Shown here: one piece after another, positions 5,338 through 6,943 of the stretch
Layout of the letters: each line of letters opens with the position of its first letter
Position numbering within the stretch: the first letter of the stretch is position 1
Source: JBDREA01 sp043820265
GTDB taxonomy: Archaea > Altiarchaeota > Altiarchaeia > IMC4 > JBDREA01
Direction of reading: 5' to 3'
Assembly: GCA_043820265.1 (NCBI GenBank)
Contig: JBDREA010000050.1
Location: forward strand, 1 to 6,943
DNA: 6,943 nt
Notes under the pieces: model-generated
What the model saw: only the letters and a program-made list of their open reading frames with translations
What the model was told of the DNA's origin: nothing
Database searches by the model: none
Position numbers and translations under genes: made by a program

Positions 5338-6771
5338 TTAAGATGCGCCGAGCATCCCCTTAAATTCTTTGATGAGGCTGCGGCCGAAAATGAGGATGGA
5401 AAACCCATAAGTTGCTATACCGATTGTAACTAATAATACCAATTTTATAGCTCCGGTTGCTGGCTGTGAGAATTGTACTGCGTAGATGGCAGCTCCCATA
5501 AAAAAAGAGCATAAGACAGGTATTTTGAGCGCATCTACGAACTTTATTGAATCAATGTTCAAGAGGTTTCCTGCCACATTGTAAGAAAATATCGCCATAA
5601 GGACAACAGGGAATGTCACAGCGATACTAGTTCCAAGTATGCCGTATCCCATAGTCATGGGATATATCAGAATCCCCAAGATGATGAACTGATATAATGT
5701 GATCCTTTCCTGGATCTCCGGTCTACCGAGTGCATTGAACAACACTCCAGTGGTTCCGTTCATAGCATGAAAAATGCTTGCTATACAGAGAACCTGCAAT
5801 GGCAGCAAAGACGGCATCCACTTCTCTCCCAAAACGACCATGATTATGTCGGGAGCCAGAACCATAATGCCTATGGAAAGCGGAATTGACACTGAAGAGA
5901 TGTATGTGATGGTCTTGAGATAAACCCTCACAAGTGATTCTTTGTTATCCTGAAGTTTGGTGTAAGTCGGAAAGAGCACTCTGTTCACAAGCCTTGAGAT
6001 CTGTTGGCCAGGGATGTATGAGACATTGAACGCCATGTAGTAGAACCCCAATGAAGCTGCACCTAGGAACTTGCCCACGACTCCATTATCCAGGTTGAAC
6101 AAAAAGAAGAATATCATCTTTCCCCCGAGAATATGCCTCCCATAGCTTAGAAGGTCCCGTGCTATATCCCCGTCGAACGAAAAAGAAGGTCTCCAGGGTG
6201 AAACCATCCAAATAGTCATAAGCCAGACCACAGAGGAGGCTATCTTGCCATAGACTATGCTCCATACTCCGAATCCGCTGAAGGCAAGAGCAATGGCAAC
6301 TGCCCCATAACTCAAAACAGAACCTACCTCCGGGAGAAACTGCTTTCGAAACTCCAGTTCCTTGTCGAGAAGCGCTGCGGGAGTGAGACCAAGTGAGACG
6401 ATAAGCAAGGTTATCGAAAGATACTTGACTACCAGCTCGCTTTCAGCATTGTTAAAGAAACCCGCGGCAAGCGGGGAGATAAAGTATGCAACGATGAACA
6501 GGAGCAAACCAATGATTGGAAGCAGCGTGAAGGTAGTATCAGCCGCCTTCTTAATATCGCCTTTTTGATGGATTAAAGCAGGACCTACACCAAGGTCCCG
6601 AAAGATAGCGAGAGTATTGATGGCTAAAAGCCCTATCGCAACAAGACCAAAATCCTCAGGTGTAAGGAGCCGGGCCAAGACAAGGGTCGTGAGAAATCCT
6701 ACAACCCGGGTTGTAACCGTAAACAAGGCAACCCAACTCACTCCATGAACCGTTTTTCTGACGATATTCAT
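5338..6771 (-). CDS. Polysaccharide/lipid-linked oligosaccharide flippase (WzxC/TuaB-like, MOP superfamily)
   Basis: A complete 477-residue polytopic protein of the MOP superfamily, polysaccharide-transporter branch (Polysacc_synt type). Relatives move lipid-linked glycans across the membrane for capsule, O-antigen, teichuronic acid or, in archaea, surface glycans and glycoprotein glycosylation. The N-terminal signature is typical: GVSW (10-13), then ARLLTPEDFGLVAIGL (33-48) and DLGVGPALIHQ (59-69). The mid-protein family segments LDNGVVGKFLGAASLGFYY (in 227-245) and RVLFPTYTKLQ (264-274) are present, as is LNALGRPE-like FNALGRPEIQ. Hydrophobic segments along the full length fit 12-14 membrane helices. 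Start: the ATG at 6771, which begins the family's usual N-terminus and has a TATA-like box 24-33 nt upstream. The frame stays open upstream to the window edge through a putative transposase end, so a longer chimeric frame exists on paper. No glycosyltransferase is visible beside it; its neighbour DUF362 converges on it. Confidence 0.92.
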   Translation of the reverse strand: MNIVRKTVHGVSWVALFTVTTRVVGFLTTLVLARLLTPEDFGLVAIGLLAINTLAIFRDLGVGPALIHQKGDIKKAADTTFTLLPIIGLLLFIVAYFISPLAAGFFNNAESELVVKYLSITLLIVSLGLTPAALLDKELEFRKQFLPEVGSVLSYGAVAIALAFSGFGVWSIVYGKIASSVVWLMTIWMVSPWRPSFSFDGDIARDLLSYGRHILGGKMIFFFLFNLDNGVVGKFLGAASLGFYYMAFNVSYIPGQQISRLVNRVLFPTYTKLQDNKESLVRVYLKTITYISSVSIPLSIGIMVLAPDIIMVVLGEKWMPSLLPLQVLCIASIFHAMNGTTGVLFNALGRPEIQERITLYQFIILGILIYPMTMGYGILGTSIAVTFPVVLMAIFSYNVAGNLLNIDSIKFVDALKIPVLCSFFMGAAIYAVQFSQPATGAIKLVLLVTIGIATYGFSILIFGRSLIKEFKGMLGAS

Positions 6772-6794
6772 CGCAGTTAATATGGTCTTGGAAA

Positions 6795-6804
6795 GTATAA
6801 TAAT
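6795..6804 (-). promoter_or_regulatory. TATA-like box for the flippase gene
   Basis: The minus strand reads ATTATTATAC, centred about 29 nt before the ATG at 6771, predicting a start near 6775 and a leader of about 4 nt. It lies between the 6814-6839 palindrome and the gene, so it would let the flippase be expressed independently of any message from the putative transposase. Confidence 0.45.
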
Positions 6805-6813
6805 TCGGCTTTG

Positions 6814-6839
6814 TAGAAACCCTTGTATGAGGGTTTCTA
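6814..6839. repeat. Perfect 10-6-10 inverted repeat
   Basis: Arms TAGAAACCCT (6814-6823) and AGGGTTTCTA (6830-6839) flank the loop TGTATG. On the plus strand it is followed by TTTTTTGTTGTTTTG-like sequence from 6840, which looks like a terminator, yet no plus-strand gene leads into it. It coincides with an abrupt change in strand composition: the bases to its right are about 80% G+T on the plus strand. It may therefore mark the end of a mobile element or be a hairpin in the 3' part of the transposase message. Confidence 0.55.
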
Positions 6840-6943
6840 TTTTTGTTGTTTTGTGTAGGTTATAGTTTATGAGTTTGAGTAGTAGTTCGTTTTTCTTGGT
6901 GCGGTGGGTTCGGCTGTAGATTGTGCTGCCGTATTTGCGTTTC
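6840..6943 (-). mobile_element. Probable 3' end of a DDE transposase gene (remnant or partial, runs off the right edge)
   Basis: On the minus strand from 6942 the frame reads KRKYGSTIYSRTHRTKKNEL, then LLKLINYNLHKTTK. This resembles the C-terminal end of IS4/IS5-like DDE transposases, where a KR(K/R)FG-type segment follows the catalytic Glu and is followed by a conserved E-LLK---YN-L helix. The catalytic D, D and E would lie outside the window. The coding strand is strikingly A/C-rich, unlike the neighbouring genes, which suggests foreign origin. No stop codon ends the frame: it continues through the palindrome (as IETLIQGFLQS) and enters the flippase in phase 57 codons after the edge. The other two frames stop at 6859-6868 and give no recognisable protein. 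Because only about 45 residues are visible, the family call is tentative. Confidence 0.5.

Noticed and set aside
6814..6855. Plus-strand intrinsic terminator made by the palindrome and the T-rich run
   Set aside because: The shape fits, but no plus-strand gene leads into it, so it is reported as a repeat at a composition boundary instead of as a terminator.

Overview
The window reads as archaeal chromosome. A eukaryote/archaea-type ribosomal protein L34e, an archaeal-type cytidylate kinase and a DUF106 (EMC3/Oxa1-like) membrane protein lie in a row on the minus strand. Starts generally lack Shine-Dalgarno motifs, and several have an AT-rich TATA-like box about 25-35 nt upstream, as expected for archaeal leaderless or short-leader transcripts. 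GC content is moderate to low. I cannot fix the lineage from this much sequence. A TACK-type archaeon (for example Bathyarchaeia) is my guess, not something the sequence proves.

Layout. (1) Bases 1-312, plus strand: the 3' part of a PIN-domain ribonuclease (VapC-like) gene that enters from the left edge. (2) Bases 293-2465, minus strand: DUF106 membrane protein, then L34e, then cmk, with L34e and cmk overlapping by ATGA. This is a piece of the widespread archaeal secY-adk-DUF106-rpl34e-cmk-rpl14e-cbf5 neighbourhood, cut at both sides. (3) Bases 2539-3624, minus strand: an AI-2E family permease where adk/secY would be expected. (4) Bases 3625-3741: a short divergent promoter region with a 7-6-7 dyad just before the next start. 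(5) Bases 3742-5154, plus strand: a DUF362 protein. (6) Bases 5155-5337: a convergent intergenic region with a strong 9-5-9 hairpin and flanking smaller inverted repeats. (7) Bases 5338-6771, minus strand: a WzxC/TuaB-like flippase of the MOP superfamily. (8) Bases 6772-6943: a hairpin at 6814-6839, and beyond it DNA of very different strand composition whose minus strand encodes what looks like the C-terminus of a DDE transposase. That frame is open all the way into the flippase.

The left half is core information processing (translation, CTP supply, membrane insertion). The right half looks like cell-envelope or glycan functions beside a mobile-element remnant. The most unusual points are an L34e that is more than twice the usual length with a C-terminal helix-hairpin-helix domain, a DUF106 protein with a roughly 170-residue extracytoplasmic insert starting with three N-glycosylation sequons, and the in-frame junction between transposase remnant and flippase.
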